Source of the DNA: Planctomycetota bacterium
Lineage (GTDB): Bacteria > Planctomycetota > UBA11346
Length of the DNA: 64,000 bases
Assembly: GCA_016745075.1 (NCBI GenBank)
Contig: JADGDD010000004.1
Location: forward strand, 186,001 to 250,000
Reading direction: 5' to 3'
The notes below the pieces were generated by a model, which made no database searches, was not told the DNA's origin, and worked only from the letters and a program-made list of their open reading frames with translations. The position numbers and the translations under genes are program-made. Position 1 is the first letter of the stretch. The number at the start of each line of letters is the position of its first letter. Below are positions 36,901 through 44,899 of the stretch, in pieces.

Positions 36901-37742
36901 GCTACCCCCGCGAGCTGCGTGAGAATATCGAACAACTCCAAGACGTACTGGTGCAAAGCCCCAGCGGTGCCCACGTTCCACTGGCTCAGCTTGCGCAGAT
37001 TACTGAGCGCAGTGGAGCGCCAATGATTAAGAGCGAGAATGCTCGTCCGAGCTCTTGGCTCTACGTCACCCCGCACATCAGTGATATGGGGGGCTACGTC
37101 GCTCAAGCCAAACAGGTCGTATCCCGCAGCGTCGATCTGCCATCTGGCTACAGCGTGGTGTGGTCCGGCCAGTTCGAGTATATGGAGGAAGCCAACGCTA
37201 AACTCATGGTGGCGGTACCATTGGCATTTCTGGTCATCGTCCTGCTGCTCTACATGGCCACCAAGAGCTGGGTGCAGACTGGTATCGTCCTTCTGGCTGT
37301 ACCTTTCAGCGCCATTGGTGCAGTGTGGCTGCTCTACTTCCTCGACTACAACTTCTCAGTCGCCGTTGCTGTCGGTATTATTGCTCTAGCCGGCTTAGAT
37401 GCTGAGACCGGACTCGTCATGCTCCACTACCTGCAAGACTCGTGCAAGAAATTCGCCAAGGAAGGACGGCTCATTACCCGCGATGATTTATGGTGGGCCA
37501 TCCACCACGGCGCAGTACAACGCATCCGCCCCAAAACCATGACCGTTTGCACCACCATGATTGGACTATTGCCGCTGATGTGGGCTACCGGAGCCGGAGC
37601 AGATACCATGCGCCGCCTCGCCGCCCCCATGATCGGCGGCCTCGCCACCAGCTTCATCGCGGAACTTGTTCTCTATCCAGTTATCTGGTATCTGCTGCAT
37701 GCGCGTGCTTACAAGGATAAGCCCTGCAGGTCCCCATCGTAA
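33966..37742 (+). CDS. CusA-type HME-RND copper/silver efflux permease with insertion
   Basis: 1258 residues, about 200 longer than CusA. The body matches CusA: GLDAETGLVMLHYL (fourth-type helix motif of Cu/Ag pumps), LLYMP-like FLYMPNTDPGLSVTKA, TVMGKVGRADTATDPAPLTM, RIDMLATGIKTPVGIKIMG; these methionines correspond to the CusA metal path. A roughly 95-residue insertion follows GVGWVYQYML (about residues 147-245), with CPDHPDG and HCPLSGKPL adding two Cys and several His; a second hydrophobic insert lies near 625-690. The start overlaps the adaptor stop. It is the last gene of the rightward efflux block. Confidence 0.9.
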   Translation: MITSIIRACIANRFMVLLLTTVLVATGIWTAKHITVDAIPDLSDVQVIIRTEYPGQAPQIIEDQVTYPLTTAMLAVPQAKNVRGFSMFGSSFVYIIFEDGTDIYWARSRVLEQLSTVANRLPNGVSPQLGPDATGVGWVYQYMLTTGRYCPDHPDGLWHDTQTNAWYADPAEAVDAEQRSRLVHHRIFPEPERRWRDPASGRTYADPDLAPEAVRDSLVGEAYVRDGSEAITHCPLSGKPLVEAQLSLDELRSIQDWYLRYELTTVDGVSEVAPVGGMVRQYQVTVDPVRLQAHSLSLDHLRMAIRQSNRDVGGRLLERAETEFMIVGQGYLGTLTDGMLEEARRKGVEPAQKAAQRVITDLERIVLKTTERGDPVSLGDVASIGLGPEIRRGIAEWNGEGESVGGIVVMRFGENALTTIERVRTRLSELKGGLPPGVDIVTAYDRSDLINRAVHTLSATLMEEILVVSLVVLVFLLHARSALVAALVLPTGVLGSLIIMHLLGINANIMSLGGIAIAIGVMVDSAIIMVENAHNALEHERRRITGGATPRNRSAVIAEAACEVGPTLFFSLLIITVSFVPVFVLTGQSGRLFTPLAYTKTFAMAVAAVLSITLIPVVMSLFISERVLPATWSRLRAWLTSAAIALLPAGAIALLPLASLEPYRWLMMLGWVLFAILLIIPQRLHAEERNPVSRLLRYLYNPMFALAMRFRWGVILASIALFAATWYPASKLGSEFMPPLEEGDFLYMPNTDPGLSVTKARELLQQTDKLIRQFPEVATVMGKVGRADTATDPAPLTMIETTIALERDKTKWRQVEDTWLWGLFSYTRSITLEELTDGYALPNGAWVPGINEALRIPGLTGALTRGAMPIRTRIDMLATGIKTPVGIKIMGPDLDVLSELTSEIENTLRTDPDIAPITASVAADRVTGGNYINIAVDRLAIQRHGLRVEQVQNVIMSAMGGMTVTWTVEGLERYPVNLRYPRELRENIEQLQDVLVQSPSGAHVPLAQLAQITERSGAPMIKSENARPSSWLYVTPHISDMGGYVAQAKQVVSRSVDLPSGYSVVWSGQFEYMEEANAKLMVAVPLAFLVIVLLLYMATKSWVQTGIVLLAVPFSAIGAVWLLYFLDYNFSVAVAVGIIALAGLDAETGLVMLHYLQDSCKKFAKEGRLITRDDLWWAIHHGAVQRIRPKTMTVCTTMIGLLPLMWATGAGADTMRRLAAPMIGGLATSFIAELVLYPVIWYLLHARAYKDKPCRSPS

Positions 37743-37771
37743 ATATTAGAAGCCTGTTGTTTAAGACCGCT

Positions 37772-38476
37772 CTATGTTATTGCGCGATTTAAAATACGTC
37801 CAATGACGCCAACCCGCCATATCGGTCTGCCTTCTTTGGTAGCAATCCCCCGTCGCATAAGCAGGTGAGCAATGCACCGAAGACTCTTGCCTTGAGATCG
37901 CCACTCAAGCATAGTATTAATAACAGACTGCTCAGCATGATTGACCTTAAGCTTGCGGACGTTTCTAGTACCATCTCTCTCAACATAGGCATCAAAGCCG
38001 AAGGGCACTCGGCCTCCTGTCTTTTCACCTTGCAAACGTTTGTGGGCAAGTGCCACCTGCGTGCGCTCACCTGTCTGCTGCCGTTCGAGTTGACCGAGCG
38101 CTGCGAGCATTGTTAGGAAGAAGGTCCCCATAGCAGAATCGGTGTCGAGCTTCTCAGTAATACTGTGCAGAGCGACCTTCTTCTTGCGGCATAGGTCGGC
38201 AAACTCCAAGGCTTCTCGGGTATTACGGAACAGGCGATCGAGCTTGAATATTACAATGCTCGTAACCGTTCCCTTCTTGACCATTTGGACCAGCTGTGAA
38301 GCCGCAGGGCGCAGTTTAAGCGCCTTTCCTGAGATTCCTTCATCACTGAGGACATCATGTAGCTCAAGCCCATGTAAGGCCGCGTATGCCTCTATCTTTG
38401 CCTTCTGTGCCGAAAGGCTGATGCCCTCCTGAGCTTGGTCCAACGTAGATACTCGTGTGTACCCGATAGCTATCAT
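37772..38476 (-). CDS. Serine recombinase (resolvase/invertase family)
   Basis: 234 residues. The N-terminal catalytic domain has YTRVSTLDQ with the active serine at about 10, followed by IVIFKLDRLFRNTREA and GTFFLTMLAALGQLERQQ. A C-terminal recombinase-like helix-turn-helix region follows (GKSLRCIAHLLMRRGIATKEG). Length is slightly above small resolvases. It lies 29 bases after the convergent CusA-type gene with a strong AGGAGG site and may have moved the metal cargo. Probably acts in resolution or integration of a transposon or plasmid dimer. Confidence 0.9.
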   Translation of the reverse strand: MIAIGYTRVSTLDQAQEGISLSAQKAKIEAYAALHGLELHDVLSDEGISGKALKLRPAASQLVQMVKKGTVTSIVIFKLDRLFRNTREALEFADLCRKKKVALHSITEKLDTDSAMGTFFLTMLAALGQLERQQTGERTQVALAHKRLQGEKTGGRVPFGFDAYVERDGTRNVRKLKVNHAEQSVINTMLEWRSQGKSLRCIAHLLMRRGIATKEGRPIWRVGVIGRILNRAIT

Positions 38477-38600
38477 ATGATACCTCCTGTTGTCGTAGTA
38501 GAAGGCGTGAGTGTACCAGATCGTTTCTCTTTACGTAGTCATTTCTTTCGCACACAGCAGCGTTTTCTGTATGACTACGCATCAAATGAGGAGACCTAAA

Positions 38601-39101
38601 GTGGCTGTCATTCTCTATGGAAGAAATAAACTACATGGTATGAAAACTAAAGATGGAAAAACGGATAATGTGAAGCAGTCAAAACGTATCAAGAAGCAAT
38701 TGCACGATAATAGGCTCAAGCAGGTTGATGATACCCGGGACCGCCTTTCTCGTCTACTTGATAATTGCATCGCAAAGACTAAGTATCAACACCGTACGCA
38801 TTTAGCCCGAGACATGAAAAGAGATCCTTCAACGTTATCTGCGGTACGACCAGACAGACCAAAATACACAAGCCACCCGCTTCCAAGCACATGGATACTA
38901 CCAGTTGTTAAGCAGCTTGAACTTAAGGGAGTCGCAGTTCAGAAGTTCTGTGTTCAAGCTGCTGTTACCTATATCGCTAAGGACTTGCTGCCAATCATGG
39001 ATTTAATCGATGAGATGGACCAAGAAGGGACCTACGGTCGAAAGGGCTTTAAGAAGAAGCTTCTGACAGAGATTGAAGCACTGCTCGATTCGCCAATATA
39101 A
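38601..39101 (+). CDS. Unknown basic protein of the mobile element backbone
   Basis: 166 residues from a GTG at 38601, chosen because GAGGAG ends 7 bases before it; an ATG at 38586 would lie inside that site. The protein is rich in Lys and Arg at the N-terminus, with a DNA-binding-like segment TKYQHRTHLARDMKRDPSTLSAVRP (helix-turn-helix-like, about 70-100). The C-terminus is acidic and helical (IMDLIDEMDQEG). Divergent from the resolvase. No family recognised; may be a regulator of the element. Confidence 0.5.
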   Translation: MAVILYGRNKLHGMKTKDGKTDNVKQSKRIKKQLHDNRLKQVDDTRDRLSRLLDNCIAKTKYQHRTHLARDMKRDPSTLSAVRPDRPKYTSHPLPSTWILPVVKQLELKGVAVQKFCVQAAVTYIAKDLLPIMDLIDEMDQEGTYGRKGFKKKLLTEIEALLDSPI

Positions 39102-39106
39102 ATTCA

Positions 39107-39655
39107 CTACGAATGCTTATGGGTACCATGTATCCGAGGTCTATTCCGTATAGATTTCTTGAGTTGCTGATATCGCTCCCGTACTGTATAGAAATCAGGT
39201 TCTTCAGGCTCATTAGTCCCGAGACATAATATATCGAAGTCGTCACTAAAGACCTCATCCGCTTCTTGGATCACTTCTTCTTCGGTTAAAAAGGAGTCCC
39301 AACGAGAACGCTCTTCTTCGGGCTGAGGCTTAGGAGGGGTGACATCTCGAAGCCAAGGTGTACGTGTGGTTATAGCATTGATGAATTCACCATAGATACC
39401 ACTCTCTACCGACTGACTAGAAAGGTGACGGGGTGTTGTTTCCGTTAAAGCACGACGAAGAACCCGAAGAAGATCTGCTCCTGTGATAAGGAGCTCAATA
39501 TATTCAGCTTCATGAAATTCTCTGAAACTATCATGAAGTATATTCTTAACGGCGGTAAGATGCAGCGAGCTGTATACATGGAGTAACCAGAACTCATCGT
39601 TTGAATCGAAGCGCCGAGATATCGAAATATGAAATAGGGAAGATGTGATGTGCAT
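39107..39655 (-). CDS. Unknown protein of the mobile element backbone
   Basis: 182 residues, cytoplasmic, no signal or membrane segment. Acidic C-terminal half with EEEVIQEADEVFSDDFD and a proline-rich stretch (TPPKPQPEEERS). The basic end is GTHKHS. Convergent with the preceding gene (5-base gap) and downstream of the large membrane protein gene, with 91 bases between. No family recognised. Confidence 0.45.
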   Translation of the reverse strand: MHITSSLFHISISRRFDSNDEFWLLHVYSSLHLTAVKNILHDSFREFHEAEYIELLITGADLLRVLRRALTETTPRHLSSQSVESGIYGEFINAITTRTPWLRDVTPPKPQPEEERSRWDSFLTEEEVIQEADEVFSDDFDILCLGTNEPEEPDFYTVRERYQQLKKSIRNRPRIHGTHKHS

Positions 39656-39746
39656 GATATGCAGCTTAGCAGTTCATTACATGTATGACTCATCAAAGCG
39701 TCACGCATCGCCTTTCTCATTAGCTCCAATTTAATCCTCTATCAGA

Positions 39747-41681
39747 TTAAGGAGAAATGACCGACTTTACTTCATCCCAAAGCTGTAGGTTTATGTACTC
39801 TTCGGCATGACGAAACTGGCTATCAAGACGACGCAAGAAGCTCTCTTTATTTAATTGGTTGTTCAATATGAATTTTACATGCTCAATATCCTCCAGTGAG
39901 ATTGCGAGACATGCCTTTTCCCACGGTGCTCGATTAATGGCTCTGTCTGGAGTCTTATCCATGAAATTAAAATCCAATCCCCTAAGCCAGTAGCCATAGT
40001 ACTCCGATAGCTTATAGGCATAGTAGCCGATTTGCTTTGATTGATTATCCCAGTAAACTTGGTTCTCTGTAGCCTCCAGTTCCTTAACAACAATTTCAGA
40101 TGCCTTGCGAACCAGAGATATTGAAACCTTCCTGAACCCTCCGTTACGCGGTCTTGGTCCTCGACTATTTGCGAGTATAGTATCAACCTTTGTCTTTAGG
40201 CGTTCATGGTATGCTTTGTGTTTAGCTTCCATTTTCTTTGCTTCAACTTCTAGTCTCTTTTTGTTAAGAATACGCTCTCGCTCGGCAATAACAAAGGTCC
40301 AGAAACGATGTTCAAACTTAGGGTTCGGCACCTTCTCGTTAAACACAGGCTTACTGATCATTAGCTTGTCAATCTGATTAATGAAAATTAGGATCTCTTC
40401 TACCTGCTTACTATCACACGCCTGACAGTACCATTCCCATGTCTCATCATTTTTAAATGCAGAACCCCTCTTTTCCTTGTAAATTGAGCGGTAATACATT
40501 GTTTCATCGCTATAAATAGACATAAAGGCATAAGCTTGTTTTAATGCGTAGTCTTTAGTCATTTTGTTGTTCCAATGGTCTGGCTTTGCATCTATCTCGG
40601 CGAGTATATGCTTGCTCAAATCAATAAGACCGAGGCTCTTTATCGCCGCATCTAATTCGCTTTGGTATGCCTCCTGCGCTCTCTGTTTATCCCATTTTGC
40701 TTTATAGTCAGCATCGTTTACCAACTTCCACTCGTGTATCTCTGTGTCTAAAGCCTGCAGCTCAGCGTAAAGAGGAACCGTGCTCGAACACACCGTGCTG
40801 AAAGCCACGATCTGTTTCTTCATCCTCCAGAACTCTGGCTCTTCGTAGATATTTGAAGCCCAATAGTTGATATTATCCCGTGTTGCCTTGTCACCAATAT
40901 TCGAGCGTGCTCTATTTAACATTTGCCCTGAGTAGTTCTCCATTAGGTATGCCTTCGAGTAGGCAGTGGTTTCTGCTTTGTGAATAAGTGTCTGCTGCAT
41001 TCGTTCGCAGCTAACAATAGTCTTAGCAATTCTGGCCTCTACCTTGACCTTCTCTGACTCAAGGAAGGCCGCATCGCGAACCTCTTCTTGACTAGTAGCA
41101 GCAGAAGAGGAAGCAGCTGGAGACGAAGTCTGAGTGGTGCCCACACACATGGGTATCATGAAGAAAATAAGCACAAATGCAACGCAACCGATTGCAATCT
41201 TCTTTCCTTTTCCTTGCTCAGTATTCGCCGCCGCTTTAAAGGCTACGCCAATGCTTTTTCGTAGATGTTTTGCAGCAGTTTTATCGATAAAGGGAACAGG
41301 ATAGCCCTCATAGGTAAACTTATTAGCCCCGGCCTCCGTTAGCTCGCCATAGGGGACTGCCCAACACGATCTCAACGGCTTCGTTCTCGGCACACCAACG
41401 TGAACCAAACAAGAAGGGTATAACAAGAGCGTCTCTACGAAATTCAACGACCCCCAAGAAAAGGCGCCGAGGCACTCCTGACCATCAGCCAACTGAGAAC
41501 CTTCAGGCACGCTGTAGAGGAGTACACCAGAGACCGCAGCAGCCTCTTCTATGGATTCTCGATCGTGAACGGCTGTGCGTCCCAACTCCTCTAGGAACAC
41601 CGTAGCATCGCCACCTTCCTTAAGGATCTTAAGCTTCTTCGTCTCCGATACGGTGTCTTGCTTCGTAAATGGCGTGTTCAT
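39747..41681 (-). CDS. Large single-pass membrane protein of unknown function
   Basis: 644 residues. N-terminal cytoplasmic domain (1-150, with a compact beta-type segment SWGSLNFVETLLLYPSCLV), one membrane helix at about 161-180 (KIAIGCVAFVLIFFMIPMCV), a Ser/Ala-rich linker (about 184-200) and a long alpha-helical outer domain (about 200-644) rich in Lys, Glu and Trp. A very strong AAGGAGG site precedes the ATG. It is divergent from an XRE regulator gene, and a 19-bp palindrome lies between them, so it is likely repressed by that regulator. Its role is unknown: surface or defence function is possible. Confidence 0.6.
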   Translation of the reverse strand: MNTPFTKQDTVSETKKLKILKEGGDATVFLEELGRTAVHDRESIEEAAAVSGVLLYSVPEGSQLADGQECLGAFSWGSLNFVETLLLYPSCLVHVGVPRTKPLRSCWAVPYGELTEAGANKFTYEGYPVPFIDKTAAKHLRKSIGVAFKAAANTEQGKGKKIAIGCVAFVLIFFMIPMCVGTTQTSSPAASSSAATSQEEVRDAAFLESEKVKVEARIAKTIVSCERMQQTLIHKAETTAYSKAYLMENYSGQMLNRARSNIGDKATRDNINYWASNIYEEPEFWRMKKQIVAFSTVCSSTVPLYAELQALDTEIHEWKLVNDADYKAKWDKQRAQEAYQSELDAAIKSLGLIDLSKHILAEIDAKPDHWNNKMTKDYALKQAYAFMSIYSDETMYYRSIYKEKRGSAFKNDETWEWYCQACDSKQVEEILIFINQIDKLMISKPVFNEKVPNPKFEHRFWTFVIAERERILNKKRLEVEAKKMEAKHKAYHERLKTKVDTILANSRGPRPRNGGFRKVSISLVRKASEIVVKELEATENQVYWDNQSKQIGYYAYKLSEYYGYWLRGLDFNFMDKTPDRAINRAPWEKACLAISLEDIEHVKFILNNQLNKESFLRRLDSQFRHAEEYINLQLWDEVKSVISP

Positions 41682-41723
41682 CAGGTACCTCCTTTTTCAG
41701 TGGCTCAAACAACGAATTGTCAT

Positions 41724-41742
41724 ATTGGCGAAATTCGCCAAT
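41724..41742. promoter_or_regulatory. 19-bp perfect operator palindrome
   Basis: ATTGGCGAA-A-TTCGCCAAT is perfectly palindromic about 41733. It continues into a second overlapping palindrome GCCAATTGGC (41737-41746). It lies between the divergent membrane protein gene (start 41681) and the XRE gene (start 41777), where a repressor would control both. Confidence 0.7.
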
Positions 41743-41776
41743 TGGCAAGCGAATAGTTGCAGCTAATGCAGAACAT

Positions 41777-42112
41777 ATGCATGATGACCAGATGAGTTTG
41801 GACGAAGACTTCTATCTCACGGCTTTTGGCAGTCATTTACGCACATTGATTGAGAAGGCAGGCTATGCAACTGTGCAGCAATTTGCGCAGTTTATGGAAT
41901 TTGACTACCCAAGTCTCACCAACATATTGTCCGGCAAACGTCCCCCGCCGATTGCGATGCTAGATACATGGGGAGCAGCGTTAAAATTGAAACCGAAGCA
42001 GTTAGCCCTTTTCAAGGAACTAGGCTGGTTACGACGTTCACCGAAAGAAGCCCGGCTTATCGTAGCGCAGCGTGACGCTGAATTAGCTAATTTGAAATCT
42101 CGTTCTGTTTGA
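41777..42112 (+). CDS. XRE-like helix-turn-helix regulator
   Basis: 111 residues from the ATG at 41777. The helix-turn-helix is in residues about 15-70: FGSHLRTLIEKAGYATVQQF, then DYPSLTNILSGKRPPPIAM and LDTWGAALKLKPKQ. This is the XRE/Cro fold with a modest tail (EARLIVAQRDAELANLKSRS). The start has no clear ribosome-binding site. It lies 35 bases after the 19-bp palindrome and probably binds it, repressing itself and the divergent membrane protein gene. Confidence 0.7.
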   Translation: MHDDQMSLDEDFYLTAFGSHLRTLIEKAGYATVQQFAQFMEFDYPSLTNILSGKRPPPIAMLDTWGAALKLKPKQLALFKELGWLRRSPKEARLIVAQRDAELANLKSRSV

Positions 42113-42450
42113 CCCCATGATAAACGCTTGTGTATATAAGGTATCACATGCCCACGTAACAAGGTGCCGATATGAGCATTTCATGTGTAACTAAAAATCC
42201 TAGAACTTGAAGGTAAAGGTTCCGTATTTTTGCAGAGCTTAACTGGCCATGAAAAGCTGCCGAGAAAGTGCGACTTATCGAAGTGGTCGAATTTAAAAGA
42301 CTCGCTCTGTTTGACTTCGTAGCAAATGACTACCCCGTAAAGGTGTTACATACCCCTTCCGTAAGGTATCTACATGGGCGATTCGCTTGTCATGAGCATC
42401 GAGGTAAAGGGTAAGCCAATGCTCGTATGTATAATAAGATTACCTATAAT
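42113..42450. other. Gene-free segment with a decayed duplicate of the XRE gene 3' end
   Basis: About 190 bases after the XRE stop, 42255-42313 resembles that gene's 3' end: GAGAAAGTGCGACTTATCG and AATTTAAAAGACTCG-CTCTGTTTGA parallel GAAAGAAGCCCGGCTTATCG and AATTTGAAATCTCGTTCTGTTTGA, with an internal deletion of roughly 18 bases. The following 100 bases also echo the first copy's downstream region. It looks like a tandem duplication that has decayed. No gene otherwise. Confidence 0.4.
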
Positions 42451-42558
42451 ATTTGATACGTTAGCAAATATCTATATTTATAGTAAATACAGATATTATA
42501 GACATTATAACCTATCATCAAGATTTGATACGTTAGCAAATTTGATACGTTAGCAAAT
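42451..42558 (+). repeat. Three 18-bp iteron-like direct repeats
   Basis: TTTGATACGTTAGCAAAT occurs at 42451-42468, 42523-42540 and 42541-42558, the last two directly abutting. Three inverted variants lie at 43263-43370. The array overlaps the 3' end of the 42550-42939 gene. Such repeats near a replication-initiator gene are candidate iterons or partition sites. Confidence 0.6.
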
Positions 42559-42939
42559 TCCTGAATCGTCTTCGAGGTCCCCACTGCACCATGATTGCAA
42601 ACGCTTCGTGACAGCAGAGATGGCATAAAGGGCATCAAGATAAGAACGTGTTGCACCGCGCATGGAAACTTCTTCTTTAAAGTTTCGATACGTAATCATC
42701 TCGACACTCCGGGAGATAACCTCGCGCACCAGCCTACGCTCCACAATAATCCGGTAATGATAGTCTGCGTGGGGGCTCTCTATGATCTCAGCGGTAACAT
42801 AGTGAACCTCCATGAACTTGACTAAATGATCCCGGCACCTCGCTCGAATCATAAGTAGCTCTGGCTGTAAGTCTCCGTGACCTCCATCAGAGTATACCGC
42901 GACAATAGAGAAGAACCCCTCTGGTAAGAATATCCACAT
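42550..42939 (-). CDS. Conserved hypothetical protein of the MWIF...GFFS type
   Basis: 129 residues from the ATG at 42939 (AGGAG 7 bases upstream; two earlier ATGs are in or too close to that site). It begins MWIFLPEGFFSIVA and continues with LLMIRARCRDHL, ESPHADYHYRIIV and a C-terminal YRNFKEEV...YLDALYAI pattern. Proteins with this layout (about 120-130 residues; start MW-G-FFS) are common as hypothetical proteins across bacteria, including mobile elements; no function known. The stop is inside the iteron repeats. Confidence 0.65.
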   Translation of the reverse strand: MWIFLPEGFFSIVAVYSDGGHGDLQPELLMIRARCRDHLVKFMEVHYVTAEIIESPHADYHYRIIVERRLVREVISRSVEMITYRNFKEEVSMRGATRSYLDALYAISAVTKRLQSWCSGDLEDDSGIC

Positions 42940-42960
42940 ATCCATACTCCTGAACATCAT

Positions 42961-43938
42961 GAAACGATGACACTAAGGCTACGGCACTCGCTTCAAGTTT
43001 AAGTGAAGTAGTAGCATACCGACGCATCACTCTACAGGTGGCGCTTAACCGTCTCGGATGGTGGATCAGAGACCTGTTGATTTAACGGCGATTTAAGGCG
43101 CTGTTTGGCCGAGGCATGCCCAAGGTCGGATTTATAACGAAGTGGCAGTCAGCGCCATTTCTGCCAGCCTGAGAGGGGGTCAAGGGGATATCTCTAGGTG
43201 CGGCTTCATCAGGAACAGGAAAACCAACCGGAGCCTCAGTCGTTATAATACTCCATGTAGTTATTTGACAACGTATCAGATGCGGTTATTTGACAACGTA
43301 TCAAATGCCGAAGGATTGAATAAGAACTAGGAGAAAGGGGCGCTTTAAGCTATTTGATAACGTATCAGATTCCAGTACGTGATCAACTGCACTCGAACAA
43401 ACGGGGAGCTCTATCTCAATCACTATTGCAGGAGGTTACCTTAAGGTGTAGCGCTTCTGCTGATTACAATCTAAGACCTCTCACGTAATCTCCCCTTCTA
43501 TCTTCGGGCTCACTTTACCGAATACGCTATTTACCTTAAGACCTCGATCACGATCACCTCATAAGTTCTACTCTACCGGAATACGATATTGCGCTCTAAG
43601 TCGCCACTCCGTTCGCCTTAAAAGGAGTGCTTACAAGAACAAGTACACTCGCCATCTTTACACTTAATCTTGATGCCAAATGAGTAGGGGTATTATACCG
43701 AATCGCATCTCTGAGGGAGGGCTAAGCCGTCTCGGATGGCGATTATCAAAACGTTAAGCACGCTCCTCCTTGGGGCTTGCATTCCTTGCAGCTTAACTCA
43801 TCTGAGAACTCCCTCGATCGATAGCCACTCCATTACCTTAACCACCATACGATACCATTAATTGCCCTCGGGTGAGCGGGAGACCTCGGGTCACAGTGCT
43901 AGAGTACACAATACGACAGGTTAATAGCATCAAGATGC
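42961..43938. other. Gene-free 980-base region, candidate replication origin
   Basis: No ORF with a ribosome-binding site or family pattern. It contains three inverted iteron-like repeats (43263-43370) and the motif CCGTCTCGGATGG twice (near 43049 and 43726), with several short repeats such as TACCGAATACG. Next to the HUH-type initiator gene, this is the most likely origin (dso/oriV) of the element; the nick site was not identified. Confidence 0.4.
43263..43370 (-). repeat. Three iteron-like repeats in opposite orientation
   Basis: Minus-strand copies of TTTGATACGTT-NN-CAAAT: 43263-43280, 43288-43306 and 43352-43370 (plus-strand reading ATTTGACAACGTATCAAAT for the best copy, a near-palindrome). 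They mirror the three copies at 42451-42558 around the intervening gene. Confidence 0.6.
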
Positions 43939-44874
43939 TTAGACCCCCCTTAGCCAGCCTGTAGAGCCCATCACTGAAGGCATTCTTATACGCCCCGTCT
44001 TCTCTAGATACTGACACCTTGCTAACAACATCTCAACTCGACACTCTGGACTAATCGATTCACCATAGCAATCATGAGACCCATGACTCGAGTAGCGTAA
44101 ATACTTTTCAACGTCTGCTATCAGCTCACTCGCCACAGGCGGGTTATCCTCATCAATAATTAATCGTCCACCATCTCGCTTAAAATGATGAGCATTCGCA
44201 TTGACAGGCCGAATATGCTGCCGACCCAAAGATGCAGGTTGACCACAATTCTTAATCCACCTATTAATAAAGCTATGAGATTGTCGTTTACGCTTCCCCA
44301 TACTAATAGCACCTTGGTGGAAGAGGCATACTACATGGGCATGGACAAACCACTTCCCTTTTTCGTTATCTATGCCTAGTATCCATGTTGCACCACAGGT
44401 ATTTCGATAAAGAAATCGACTGAGCTTCTTTGCAAAGACATCAATGAGCACCATGAGGTCTTCAGATGGGTTTACAGAAAGCACACCTGCCTTTACTATG
44501 ACATTCTCAACGCCTTCACGATCCAAAACCACTTGCATACGCTTCGCAGTACTGTCGGCGTGCTTAATCCCATCCTTAACCCATCGTACCTGCGATTCCC
44601 ATTTAGGAGCATAATATTTATGTCCTAAGAATGTGTCGCTACCAGACATCGCTACATTCTGAACCATAGACATAACTTGAGCTATCTCCTCACTCTCCTC
44701 GTCACTTAATTCATCCATATCAAGAGTATCGTGAACAGCATGAAAATACGCAGCCAACCTCTTATCGCTAGCGATAGCCTTGCTCCACTCGGATCTTCCT
44801 TTGTAAGGACCTTTTTGTCTCCTGTCCTTACCTTCGTTATCGTGCATAATCGTCTGCCCCTTTCTAGTGTTCAT
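43939..44874 (-). CDS. HUH-type replication initiator/relaxase-like protein
   Basis: 311 residues (a second start at 44847 with AAAGGGG upstream would give 302). The HUH motif is visible as WFVHAHVVCLFH (about 175-186), preceded by NTCGATWILGIDNEKG, and a tyrosine segment follows at VEKYLRYSSHG (about 252-262). The order HUH then Y fits a rolling-circle Rep or a transfer nickase that cuts one strand and stays bound to the 5' end. An origin-like repeat region lies directly downstream and the integrase gene lies 25 bases upstream. The element could therefore replicate as a circle after excision. Confidence 0.65.
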   Translation of the reverse strand: MNTRKGQTIMHDNEGKDRRQKGPYKGRSEWSKAIASDKRLAAYFHAVHDTLDMDELSDEESEEIAQVMSMVQNVAMSGSDTFLGHKYYAPKWESQVRWVKDGIKHADSTAKRMQVVLDREGVENVIVKAGVLSVNPSEDLMVLIDVFAKKLSRFLYRNTCGATWILGIDNEKGKWFVHAHVVCLFHQGAISMGKRKRQSHSFINRWIKNCGQPASLGRQHIRPVNANAHHFKRDGGRLIIDEDNPPVASELIADVEKYLRYSSHGSHDCYGESISPECRVEMLLARCQYLEKTGRIRMPSVMGSTGWLRGV

Positions 44875-44899
44875 AATTTGGACTTCCGCGCCGGGATAC

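Noticed and set aside
42451..42558. CRISPR array
   Set aside because: Two of the three repeats abut with no spacer, the unit is 18 bp, and no cas genes are present; iteron-like repeats fit better.
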